NCBI RefSeq assembly: GCF_000701265.1
Contig: NZ_KL370761.1
Coordinates: forward strand, 101,268-165,267
DNA: 64,000 nucleotides
DNA from: Legionella wadsworthii DSM 21896 = ATCC 33877
GTDB lineage: Bacteria > Pseudomonadota > Gammaproteobacteria > Legionellales > Legionellaceae
Direction of reading: 5' to 3'
Shown here in pieces: positions 18,908 to 27,408 of the stretch. Numbering within the stretch: the first letter of the stretch is position 1; each line of letters opens with the position of its first letter. The notes beneath the pieces are model-generated. The model did no database searches. It had not been told where the DNA came from and saw only the letters and a list, made by a program, of their open reading frames with translations. The position numbers were made by a program, and so were the translations under genes.

Positions 18908-19077
18908 GTTTTCTATGAAAAAATATATGTAAGTTTCTGTATATAATAAATATATAATATTAGTAATTTAATTCATGCTCTAGCTTGTTATATCCAAATC
19001 CTAAGTTTAAACTAGAAAGGTGTTTTGATTGTTCGGGATGAACATATGTCCAGCAAACCAGAGAGCATTTAAAAAGA

Positions 19078-20262
19078 ATGATTCCTAAGATAGCTCGCTC
19101 ATTTTTTGATATTAAAAACATTAATTTGTTTTTTGTTGCTTTTAAGATGCTTGTAAACAGCAAACGAAAGTTTATTGGCATGATCATCGGCGCTACTTTC
19201 TCTGCTTTTATTATCATGCAACAGCCAGCTATTTATCAGGGTGTGACTGATCGTATTGTGGCCCCAATTAGAGCGATTAACGGGGTTGATTTATGGATTA
19301 TGGGCGATAGTTCTTATTCTTTTGCTGATCCGGTACATTTTAATTCTATTGATATCTATCGAATTCGTAGTATTCCCGGTGTACTTTGGGCAAAACAACT
19401 GTATCGAACCTGGTATACAATGATTCATCCTGAAACAAATAAAATGAACACTTGGGAAATAATTGGGGTTGATCCTGAAACTCTATTTGGATTACCTGAA
19501 ACCATGGTTGCCGGTGCCCGCTCTTCGATTCATCGCGCCAATTCCATTATCATTGATGGATATGCCTTAAAACAGTTCGAAACGCCCGATAGAAAAACAA
19601 TTCAACTCGGCGACAAAATGGTTGAAGGCCGAAATAAATGGGAAATAACGGGTATTGCCAAACCTCTGCGCACATACATGTATGAGCCTAAAGGCTATAT
19701 GACCAGCAATCATATACCTGATGTAGTGCATAAACCTTCTTTTATATTGGTAAAAGTAAAACCTTCAGCCAATCTCTATCAAGTGGCCTATGAAATACGT
19801 AAAGCCACTGGGTTTCTTCCAGTCACGCCTTCCCAGTTTATTGATCGCGCAAATAAGTTTTTTAGAGAAAAAACCCCTATCGTGATTGCATTTATTGCGG
19901 TAGCAATAGTCGGTTTTATCATTGGCCTTGTGATGATGTGGCAAATTTTTACCAATTTTGTTTTAACCCATCTGCATCAATTCGGCATGTTGAAAATGCT
20001 CGGGGTTTCCAGTGTCTCATTAATTGCGATGGTTCTGTTTCAGGCTGCTATCACTGGGGGGTTGGGATATTTTCTGGGACTCATGCTCACAGCCCTTTTT
20101 GGAATAGTTTTTCACGATTCGACAGTTGCATTTCATTTGACTTGGCAAATCATTCTATTAGGCGCAATAGGATCAATCATAGTCGTTGTTTTTTCTTCCT
20201 ATTTTGCTATCTTAAAGGTCTTGCGTTTGGATACCGTTGAATTATGCAGGGACTCAAATTAA
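19078..20262 (+). CDS. DevC-like ABC transporter permease (FtsX/MacB type)
   Basis: Membrane permease of a tripartite exporter. The 394-residue protein has one N-terminal transmembrane helix (about 33-52), a large periplasmic MacB-like domain (about 55-265) and three C-terminal helices forming the FtsX domain (about 270-390, with HQFGMLKMLGVSSVSLIAMV). This 1+3 topology without a fused ATPase is that of DevC. Its stop overlaps the ATPase start in TAATG. DevBCA of Anabaena exports heterocyst glycolipid with a TolC partner. The same gene set plus an outer-membrane factor here, beside lipid genes, suggests export of a lipid or glycolipid. Confidence 0.88.
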   Translation: MIPKIARSFFDIKNINLFFVAFKMLVNSKRKFIGMIIGATFSAFIIMQQPAIYQGVTDRIVAPIRAINGVDLWIMGDSSYSFADPVHFNSIDIYRIRSIPGVLWAKQLYRTWYTMIHPETNKMNTWEIIGVDPETLFGLPETMVAGARSSIHRANSIIIDGYALKQFETPDRKTIQLGDKMVEGRNKWEITGIAKPLRTYMYEPKGYMTSNHIPDVVHKPSFILVKVKPSANLYQVAYEIRKATGFLPVTPSQFIDRANKFFREKTPIVIAFIAVAIVGFIIGLVMMWQIFTNFVLTHLHQFGMLKMLGVSSVSLIAMVLFQAAITGGLGYFLGLMLTALFGIVFHDSTVAFHLTWQIILLGAIGSIIVVVFSSYFAILKVLRLDTVELCRDSN

Positions 20263-20972
20263 TGGACATAAGCGATGCCCCGGTTTTACATTGTTCTGGA
20301 ATTACTAAAACTTATCAAACAGGTACGACCTCTCTGTCGGTTTTAGATAATTTTTCACTGGTTCTAAACTCGGGTGAAATAGGTATGTTGATGGGCGCAT
20401 CTGGATGCGGGAAAACAACCTTGCTCATGATAGCAGGAGGCGTCCTTGCCCCGGATCAGGGAACTTGCACCGTTTGCGGAACCGACATTTATAATATGTC
20501 CGCGAAAAAAAAAGTTTCATTTCGTGCGACCTATATTAGTTTTCTTTTCCAACATCTTCATTTATTTCCAGCCTTGTCTGCTCTTGAAAATTTAGCATTG
20601 CCTTTGTTAATTGATGGGGTATTACCTGAAATAGCTTTTAAAAAGGCAAAACAACTGATGATTCGTTTAGGGCTCGAAATCCACATTCATTCCAAACTAG
20701 ATACACTATCTGGAGGTCAGAAACAAAGAATTGCCATGGGGCGTGCATTAATTCGCGCACCGCGTTTAATTCTCTGTGATGAGCCAACCAGTAATTTAGA
20801 CCGGGATAGTAGTGATTTGGTTTTTGCGCTAATACAAGAATATGCAAAAATGTACGGATGCACTTTTTTAATTTCAACCCATGATTATCGCATCACATCG
20901 CATGCCGATAAGATTCTTGAATTTAAAGGATTAAATGACTACCAAGTCACTTATCGAAAGGAAACAGTATGA
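20262..20972 (+). CDS. DevA/LolD-like ABC transporter ATPase
   Basis: ATPase of the DevCAB-type exporter, 236 residues. The start is the ATG at 20262, which overlaps the permease stop (TAATG) and has AGGGA nine bases upstream; an ATG 18 bases earlier lacks a ribosome site. It shows Walker A GASGCGKTT near residue 45, the signature [19 protein letters not shown], Walker B LILCDEPTSNLD and switch histidine STHD. The family (MacB, LolD, DevA) works by mechanotransmission, driving substrate from the periplasmic side rather than through the inner membrane. It overlaps the adaptor gene by four bases. Confidence 0.92.
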   Translation: MDISDAPVLHCSGITKTYQTGTTSLSVLDNFSLVLNSGEIGMLMGASGCGKTTLLMIAGGVLAPDQGTCTVCGTDIYNMSAKKKVSFRATYISFLFQHLHLFPALSALENLALPLLIDGVLPEIAFKKAKQLMIRLGLEIHIHSKLDTLSGGQKQRIAMGRALIRAPRLILCDEPTSNLDRDSSDLVFALIQEYAKMYGCTFLISTHDYRITSHADKILEFKGLNDYQVTYRKETV

Positions 20973-21856
20973 ATAGAAAAATCCTTATTATTAGTTTTAC
21001 AACCATTGTCGTGGCTGGCTTTAGCTTTCCATTTTTGTGGCAACATAGAATGGCCATACATCAAATTCAATCGTCACAAATAATCGATTCCAAAGATGAA
21101 ATTATTGCTCCTGCCATTATTGATGCTGGGAATGACATGACCCATGTATCCACAATTCAAAGTGGAATAATCAAAAATGTTAATGTTTCAGTAGGACAGA
21201 TGATAAAAAAAGGCGAGGTTTTATTCTCTTTGGATGACACTGTAGGACAATATAATGTAACAGTAAGCCAAATCGCTCTAAAACAATCAGAGAATAACTA
21301 TAATCTTCAGAAAATTAATTTAAAACATGCTGAAGCACAACTGAAACGCTTAAGGAGCATTGATAAACGTGCAATTAACCAAGCGGATTTGAGGGAGAAA
21401 GCCTATGAAATAAAAATGGGGGCCATTAAAATGGAGCAATTAAAGCAGGAATTGGAATCGGCTCAGGCGAACCTTAATAATGCAGAATTGGCACTCAAAC
21501 AATTTATGGTCACAGCGCCTAAAGATGGGATCGTTCTGCAAATTAATGCTCATGTTGATGAATACATCGGCGCAGGAAGCCAGGTAGTGCTTCTTGGCGA
21601 TGCTCAAAAAGTCCTCGTTCGAGTTTCCATAGAGGAACGGGATTCAAAGAAATTTTCCCCTGAGGCCTCGGTATATTTAGCGGGTGAGGATCTGAATATT
21701 CCTTTAACTTTTATCGAATTGGACCGCTACATTATCACAAATGAGCGTCTTAATGCGCGGGTACAAGAGGCTTTGTATTTTTTTAACCGAAGCGATTATC
21801 CTAACATTACAGCAGGCAGACAATTTGATGCCCATATTGCCGTTAAAAAAGCATGA
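20969..21856 (+). CDS. DevB-like HlyD-family membrane fusion protein
   Basis: Periplasmic adaptor linking the ABC pump to the outer-membrane factor. The 295-residue protein has an N-terminal membrane anchor (about 4-22), then a biotinyl-lipoyl half-motif (VSTIQSGIIKNVNVSVGQMIKKGEVLFSLDD split over about 55-90), a helical hairpin (about 100-180) and the matching second half (FMVTAPKDGIVLQINAHVDEYIGAG). It is short for the family because the hairpin is short. It is coupled to the ATPase by an ATGA overlap and followed eight bases later by the outer-membrane factor gene. Confidence 0.88.
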   Translation: MNRKILIISFTTIVVAGFSFPFLWQHRMAIHQIQSSQIIDSKDEIIAPAIIDAGNDMTHVSTIQSGIIKNVNVSVGQMIKKGEVLFSLDDTVGQYNVTVSQIALKQSENNYNLQKINLKHAEAQLKRLRSIDKRAINQADLREKAYEIKMGAIKMEQLKQELESAQANLNNAELALKQFMVTAPKDGIVLQINAHVDEYIGAGSQVVLLGDAQKVLVRVSIEERDSKKFSPEASVYLAGEDLNIPLTFIELDRYIITNERLNARVQEALYFFNRSDYPNITAGRQFDAHIAVKKA

Positions 21857-21863
21857 TTAGCCC

Positions 21864-23243
21864 ATGAAATATACCTCGATTCTGACATTGATTGCTTTAG
21901 TTCTAAATGGATGTGCTATGGGTCCCAAATACGTGCCACCCACTGTTTCTGTACCTTCAACCTGGAATCATAAACTAACTTCACAACATGTAAAAAAAGA
22001 TGAGGCTTGGTGGCGTAATTTTCAGGATCCATTATTAAATGAGCTCATTGAACAAAATGCAGTATATAATTTAGATTTAAAAATGGCACAAGCAAGGGTT
22101 AATATTGCAAGAGCCCAATATGCTGTTGCAGTCGCTCAATTAATTCCACATGCAGGACTTGGCGCTTCTCCTCCCACAGGCACAGGATTTGACATCAATC
22201 AGCTTATTGCCTTGACTGGAAATGTAGACCCAGATATTTTTGGAAAAAATCGGCAACTCAAACAAATGGCTAAAGCAAATGTACAAGCCGAACAAGCAGA
22301 TCTTGAATTTGCTTTAATCAATCTCTACTCAGAAATTGCTTCATCTTATTTAGAATTACGTGAAGCACAAGCAAGAAATAATTTGTTGGCCCACAATATT
22401 TTAAGTAATAAAACAACACTGGATTTCATAAAATCCCGTTATAAAGCAGGTTATTCCAACCAATTGGATATGTCCCAACAAGATGGATTGATTGAAACGC
22501 AAGCTGCGGAGTTAGAGCAAAACAAAGCAGTCATTACTACCCTACTGCACAAAATTGAGCTATTAACCGGAAATAATCCCGGAGTCTTAGCCCCAAAATT
22601 ACTACCGCCTAAACCCGTTCCCCAAATCACAAGAACGATTCATTTAGGCGTTCCAGCAGAACTTTTACGCAGGAGACCCGACATTAGAGCGGCAGAAAGA
22701 CGAGTAGCGGCTGCACATGCAAATATTCGTGTCGCAATGTCTAATCTGTTGCCACAAATTACTATTGGTTGGTTATTAGGGTGGCAAACACAAACCATAG
22801 CGGGCAGTATTCTGACGGCACGTAATCTTTTCACGGTGCAAAATCCGGAATCCACCTTCTATGGAACTTTCACAGCACCTCTATTCAATGTAGGGTTATT
22901 TAATTCGATTGAATTACGAAAGCGTGAAAAAATTATTGCTGTTGTGCAATATCAAATTGCTGTTATGCGTGCACTACATGAGGTTGAAACTCAATTTGAA
23001 TATTTACAAAATTATAAAAACAGCTTCCATCATCTAAAGCGGGCTGTTGAGCAAAAACACCTGGTCTTGAAGTTAGCTCGCGATGCTTATCACAAATCAT
23101 CTACAGACTTCAGTACTGTTCTTCGGGCCGAGGAAGAGTTGAACCGCATTGAGTTTGCCTACTTGCAAAATAGAGTAAGAATTCAAATAACACAAATTAA
23201 TCTTTATAAGGCTTTAGGTGGAAATATTATTGCTTCAGGATAA
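21864..23243 (+). CDS. TolC/NodT-family outer-membrane efflux lipoprotein
   Basis: Outer-membrane channel for the preceding pump. The 459-residue protein has a lipoprotein signal with lipobox LNGC (Cys17), then the NodT/OprM start MGPKYVPPTVSVPSTW and WWRNFQDPLLNELIEQ. Two outer-membrane efflux repeats follow (about 50-240 and 260-450), with GVPAELLRRRPDIRAAERRV beginning the second. It is the last gene of a tight four-gene operon, so the cell makes a dedicated channel for this pump. A dedicated outer-membrane factor suggests release or delivery to the outer membrane. Confidence 0.92.
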   Translation: MKYTSILTLIALVLNGCAMGPKYVPPTVSVPSTWNHKLTSQHVKKDEAWWRNFQDPLLNELIEQNAVYNLDLKMAQARVNIARAQYAVAVAQLIPHAGLGASPPTGTGFDINQLIALTGNVDPDIFGKNRQLKQMAKANVQAEQADLEFALINLYSEIASSYLELREAQARNNLLAHNILSNKTTLDFIKSRYKAGYSNQLDMSQQDGLIETQAAELEQNKAVITTLLHKIELLTGNNPGVLAPKLLPPKPVPQITRTIHLGVPAELLRRRPDIRAAERRVAAAHANIRVAMSNLLPQITIGWLLGWQTQTIAGSILTARNLFTVQNPESTFYGTFTAPLFNVGLFNSIELRKREKIIAVVQYQIAVMRALHEVETQFEYLQNYKNSFHHLKRAVEQKHLVLKLARDAYHKSSTDFSTVLRAEEELNRIEFAYLQNRVRIQITQINLYKALGGNIIASG

Positions 23244-23364
23244 TATTCCAAAGTCTAATTTTTTTGAGAAAATGAACTAAGGAATCTGTTTGTTGTATCA
23301 AAAAGGGATGAATTTATTTAGTTCATTTTATACGAATAAATCATGATCAGAAACCACGAATAAT

Positions 23365-24498
23365 GTGAAACAAATGCAATCTCCATTACTAAAAATAGCA
23401 TTAATCACTGATAATTATTATCCTCAAATAGGAGGCGTAGAGTATTGTGTTGATGCTTTAGGAAGATATTTAGCAGAACTTGGTCATCAGGTTCATATCA
23501 TCACACGTAAAAGAAAACATTGCCCGAATGAAGAGCAAAGAGGCAAGTTACAGATTACACGCTTATCCTACACAGAAATGGGTGTTGCGCTTTCTGGCTT
23601 ATCCAGACAGCATAATCATTTTTTTCAACAATTTGACATCATCCACGCCCACAGCCTGGGATCTATTTTGGCAGTACAAGCCATTTTACTGGCTAAAAAA
23701 ATGAATAAAGCACATCTTTTAACGAGCCACTCATTATATAGGGATTTAGACAAACGTTTAATTAAAGGCTTTGCCATGCTGGTAAATCATGTCATCTGCG
23801 TCAGCAATGCCATCGTTGAAAATATGAAATCATTAAAGAAAAATGCAATGACATACTATATTCCCAATGGATTTGATACTGTTTCCCCTACTCCATCTCA
23901 GTCCATAGAAGTTTGTCCCTTAGTGGAGGGAGAAAAATCCGATGAACTCATCATCACCACAGTCTCTCGCTTATCCAGTAAGAAAAAAGTTGCTGATTTC
24001 ATATTAATGGCTCATGAACTAATCAAAAAAAAGAAACATCTTAAATTTTTTATCGTAGGTGATGGTCCTCAAAATAAAAAACTTCAAAAAATGGCGAGTG
24101 TATTAGGCATTGACGAGTATCTCATTTTTACAGGAAATCTATCACGCAGTTCAGTATTTCAATTATTACAAAAAACAGACATCTTCGTTCTTACTTCACC
24201 TCATGAAGCATTTGGCATGGTGATACTGGAGGCGATTTATCATAAGGTTCCAGTTATCGCTTACGCCAATAATGGAATTTCGGATATTATTTCTTCGGGA
24301 GAAACCGGCTTCCTGGTTTCATCACTTCAGGAGATGATAGAACGAATAATCCAGCTTGTAGAAGACAAAGAAATTCGCATTCGAATGGGTACGAAAGCCC
24401 ACCCCATCCTCAATAAATTTCAATGGGAGCATATTGCGAAACAGACTTTATCTGTTTACTATACTTTATTGTTTTCTATTCCTTTACATAAAAAATAG
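23365..24498 (+). CDS. GT4-family glycosyltransferase, PIG-A-like
   Basis: A 377-residue GT-B enzyme. The N-terminal domain opens with IALITDNYYPQIGGVEYCVD, the glycine loop of PIG-A/PimA-like transferases, and has LLTSHSLYRD and HVICVSNAIVENM, which resemble the GPI N-acetylglucosaminyltransferase PIG-A. The donor site is TSPHEAFGMVILEAIYHKVPV. The first in-frame start is GTG at 23365; an ATG at 23374 is an alternative, and neither has a strong ribosome site. It follows the exporter operon by 121 bases. It may transfer a sugar to a lipid, possibly a phosphoinositol lipid, judging by the genes downstream. That acceptor is inference. Confidence 0.82.
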   Translation: MKQMQSPLLKIALITDNYYPQIGGVEYCVDALGRYLAELGHQVHIITRKRKHCPNEEQRGKLQITRLSYTEMGVALSGLSRQHNHFFQQFDIIHAHSLGSILAVQAILLAKKMNKAHLLTSHSLYRDLDKRLIKGFAMLVNHVICVSNAIVENMKSLKKNAMTYYIPNGFDTVSPTPSQSIEVCPLVEGEKSDELIITTVSRLSSKKKVADFILMAHELIKKKKHLKFFIVGDGPQNKKLQKMASVLGIDEYLIFTGNLSRSSVFQLLQKTDIFVLTSPHEAFGMVILEAIYHKVPVIAYANNGISDIISSGETGFLVSSLQEMIERIIQLVEDKEIRIRMGTKAHPILNKFQWEHIAKQTLSVYYTLLFSIPLHKK

Positions 24499-24552
24499 GT
24501 TCATGTAGGGGCCTTATGGAAATTACACTCAAAGGCACATTAAAAAGGAAGA

Positions 24553-25356
24553 TTGAAGTTGATTTTAGGACTTGCCAATTATTATCATTTTTTAAGATGT
24601 CATTTTAAAAAAACACCCCAGAGAGGAAATAACTGTATTCAAAAAAATGTGATCATTTCTTTGACTACCACGCCGAAAAGAATTCATAAAATATGGCCTA
24701 CTTTAAATTCCCTTGCGATGCAATCCCAACAACCTGAAAAAATTCTGTTGTGGATACCCAAACATTTTAAACGTTTCAGAAATGAATCCATCTCAAGACT
24801 TCCTCATTTCTTTCAAAATTATCCAAGTGTTCAGGTGGAATTTATAGATCATGATTATGGTCCGGCTTCGAAATTACTGCCTAGTTTAGAATTATTTGCG
24901 GGTCAAGATACGAAAATTATTATTGTTGATGACGATAGAATCTATCCAATTCATTTCATTCGTGATCTATTAAAATATGAGCAATTTGATCCCGGTGCAG
25001 CGTTGGGGATAGCAGGAACAGTCATGCATGGTGCCATGCGTTGTGAGTATACATCCACAAAGAAAATGGCCTTGGTGGATGTTCTTTTAGGATATAATGG
25101 TGTGCTGGTTAAACCAAAATTCTTTTCCAAAGAAATTTTTAATTACCCCACTCATTTACCTGAAGCATTCTTTGAAGATGATGTCTGGTTTAGTGGACAC
25201 TTGCAAAAGAACAAGATACGACGTGTTCTCATTCCCTCATTGGCTGGATGGCAAAGTCTTATCCTTGGAAATAAGCGATCAATGGGCTTATGCATGCATG
25301 AAAATAAAGACAAGAGTAATTTTAATCGAGTCTTTGAATATTTATTTCAAAGGTAG
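24553..25356 (+). CDS. Glycosyltransferase-like protein (GT-A fold)
   Basis: A 267-residue protein with the look of a GT-A enzyme: VIISLTTTPKRIHKIWPTLN near residue 33, LWIPKHF, and a metal-binding IIIVDDDRIYP near 125. FEDDVWFSGHL near 210 resembles the region holding the catalytic base. The start is TTG: one at 24553 and a second at 24559 that sits better behind the AGGA at 24546-24549. No ATG is available. It lies six bases upstream of the deacetylase gene, so the two probably act on the same glycan. Donor and acceptor are unknown. Confidence 0.7.
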   Translation: MKLILGLANYYHFLRCHFKKTPQRGNNCIQKNVIISLTTTPKRIHKIWPTLNSLAMQSQQPEKILLWIPKHFKRFRNESISRLPHFFQNYPSVQVEFIDHDYGPASKLLPSLELFAGQDTKIIIVDDDRIYPIHFIRDLLKYEQFDPGAALGIAGTVMHGAMRCEYTSTKKMALVDVLLGYNGVLVKPKFFSKEIFNYPTHLPEAFFEDDVWFSGHLQKNKIRRVLIPSLAGWQSLILGNKRSMGLCMHENKDKSNFNRVFEYLFQR

Positions 25357-25362
25357 TGCATC

Positions 25363-26139
25363 ATGATTAAGAAAAGAATTCCCATTTTTTATTATCATTC
25401 TATCGGGGGAACTGGACCTGAAACCTTACCTTTGCAGCAATTTAAAGCACATTTGGATGCCTTGAAAGCACATTCCTTTACAACCATTACTCTGGCAGAT
25501 TTATACAAAAAAAATTATGATCCCGCCAAAAAAAATGCGGTGCTCACCTTTGATGATGGTTTGTTGGACAATTATGAAAATGCATTGCCTTTGCTACACC
25601 AGTATGGTTTTGTCGCAACATTCTTCGTCGTGCCTGGATTTGATGAACTGACACGCTGGGTCAATCCACGAAACCGGAAATGGAGTAATACGCCGAAAAA
25701 AGGATATACGATTGCTTATAAAAGCATGCAAACCAAGCACCGAAAAGAATTGCTGAACTATGGGATGGAAATAGGCTCACATAGTTTTTCTCATCCCAAG
25801 CTACACCAAATTGATCCTAAAAGACTGAGTTATGAAATAACCGATTCTAAAAAATATTTGGAAGATGAACTGGGGAGAGACATTGAAACCTTCTGTTATC
25901 CTTATGGGGGATATGATGCCGCGGTGGTTGAAACCGTAAAATATTCCGGATATTTAGGTGCAACAACTACTTGGCCTGGTTATTATAATCCGGAAAAATC
26001 TTTATATAAAACCAACCGATTTTTGATAGAAAATCCGCTCTTTTTTTCTGAAGTGCTACAAGGTAATGCTTTGTCCACTTATGCTTACTTGAAATCAAAA
26101 TTGTTCACTTACCAACGAAGGGAAAGAATAATAAAATAA
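25363..26139 (+). CDS. Polysaccharide deacetylase (NodB domain)
   Basis: A 258-residue carbohydrate esterase 4-type protein, expected to remove N- or O-acetyl groups from a sugar. It has the metal/catalytic motif LTFDDGLLDNYE near residue 60 (first D base, second D metal), the metal histidines in GSHSFSHPKL near 142-151, and CYPYGGYDAAV. No signal peptide or membrane helix is visible, so it may act in the cytoplasm on a lipid-linked intermediate. It is in an operon-like run with two glycosyltransferases, so deacetylation of a newly added HexNAc is the simplest reading. Confidence 0.87.
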   Translation: MIKKRIPIFYYHSIGGTGPETLPLQQFKAHLDALKAHSFTTITLADLYKKNYDPAKKNAVLTFDDGLLDNYENALPLLHQYGFVATFFVVPGFDELTRWVNPRNRKWSNTPKKGYTIAYKSMQTKHRKELLNYGMEIGSHSFSHPKLHQIDPKRLSYEITDSKKYLEDELGRDIETFCYPYGGYDAAVVETVKYSGYLGATTTWPGYYNPEKSLYKTNRFLIENPLFFSEVLQGNALSTYAYLKSKLFTYQRRERIIK

Positions 26140-26259
26140 TATTAATTTCCTCGATATCATTGGCAGTTTTCATTGAAACGAAATTCATTATCATTTATTC
26201 TTTCTAGATCTACTTTGTAAACAAAAGCTACTATTGGATTAATTAAATATGGAGATTTC

Positions 26260-27408
26260 ATGGCATTGGATGTCATACATTGCGAAAAATCCAAACATTT
26301 TCGTGATTTTTTAAATGTTCCTTTTTTATTACATAAAAATAACAAAAATTGGGTACCGCCTCTTAAAGTTATAACAAAACACATTTTACATAAAAAAAAT
26401 CCATTTCATCAAAATGCGGATATGTCTTTGTGGATTGCTTATCGACACAATAAACCAGTGGGGAGAATCGCTTGTATTATTAATAAAACCCACAATCATT
26501 TTTATAACGAAAATGTAGCATTTTGGGGGTTTTTTGAATCTGAAAACAATCATGAAATAACAACAGCTCTGTTTAATACAATAGAGGAATGGTCTTTGAA
26601 CCAGAAGATTAGCAAAATTCGAGGCCCCATGAATCCCTCCATTAACTACGAGTGTGGATTACAAATTTCTGCCTTTGATACAAAACCCTATTTTATGATG
26701 CCGCAAAATCCTGAATATTATATTTCGTTAATAGAAAACCAGGGTTACAACAAAATACAAGATCTTCAAGCTTGGAATATTAATGTTCAACAAGCCAAGA
26801 TTGAACCTAGAAAAATTCAAACACTAAAAACACTCCAAAAAAAATATGACATTCATATAAGACTGGCGAATAAAAAGCATTTTGCCAAAGAGTTAGAATT
26901 AATCTCAAAAATCTATAATGATGCTTGGCAGGATAATTGGGGATATTTACCCTTAGATTTCAAAGAATTTGATTATTTAATATCCGATTTGAAATCCATT
27001 CTTGATCCTAATTTAATTTATATAGCAGAAATCGCTGGAGAGCCTTGTGGTTTTTCAGTGGGTGTCCCTGATATCAACCAATTATTATTAAATAATCGTA
27101 ATGGTAAATTATTGTCGTTAAAGCTATTAAAATTAATTTGGCAAATCAAAGTGTCCAAGTCAATCAATCAATTCCGCATTCCTTTACTGGGTGTGTTGAA
27201 AAAATACAAACATCTCCCAATTGGTGCCATCTTATACTACGAATATTTTAAAAGAATAACACCCGAATCACAGTTTTTTGGGGCGGAATGCTCATGGATA
27301 TTAGAAAGCAATCATGCGATGCAAGCAGGACTTAGATTAGTTAATGCCACTCATTATAAATCTTACCGAATTTATGAAAAGAATTTTTTAAAAATGGATA
27401 ACAATTAA
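26260..27408 (+). CDS. GNAT-fold acyltransferase, YghO-like; candidate ceramide synthase
   Basis: A 382-residue protein of the YghO-like GNAT family. It opens with MALDVIHCEKSKHFRDFLNVP and has KIRGPMNPSINYECGLQI near residue 120, with a GNAT core near 200-290 (AEIAGEPCGFSVGVPDINQ). Bacterial ceramide synthases described in Caulobacter are GNAT-type acyltransferases encoded near serine palmitoyltransferase. Here the stop overlaps the start of the acyl ligase-ACP-oxoamine synthase (TAATG), so the two are translationally coupled. N-acylation of the long-chain amino product is the inferred role. An alternative is acylation of another amine. Confidence 0.65.
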   Translation: MALDVIHCEKSKHFRDFLNVPFLLHKNNKNWVPPLKVITKHILHKKNPFHQNADMSLWIAYRHNKPVGRIACIINKTHNHFYNENVAFWGFFESENNHEITTALFNTIEEWSLNQKISKIRGPMNPSINYECGLQISAFDTKPYFMMPQNPEYYISLIENQGYNKIQDLQAWNINVQQAKIEPRKIQTLKTLQKKYDIHIRLANKKHFAKELELISKIYNDAWQDNWGYLPLDFKEFDYLISDLKSILDPNLIYIAEIAGEPCGFSVGVPDINQLLLNNRNGKLLSLKLLKLIWQIKVSKSINQFRIPLLGVLKKYKHLPIGAILYYEYFKRITPESQFFGAECSWILESNHAMQAGLRLVNATHYKSYRIYEKNFLKMDNN

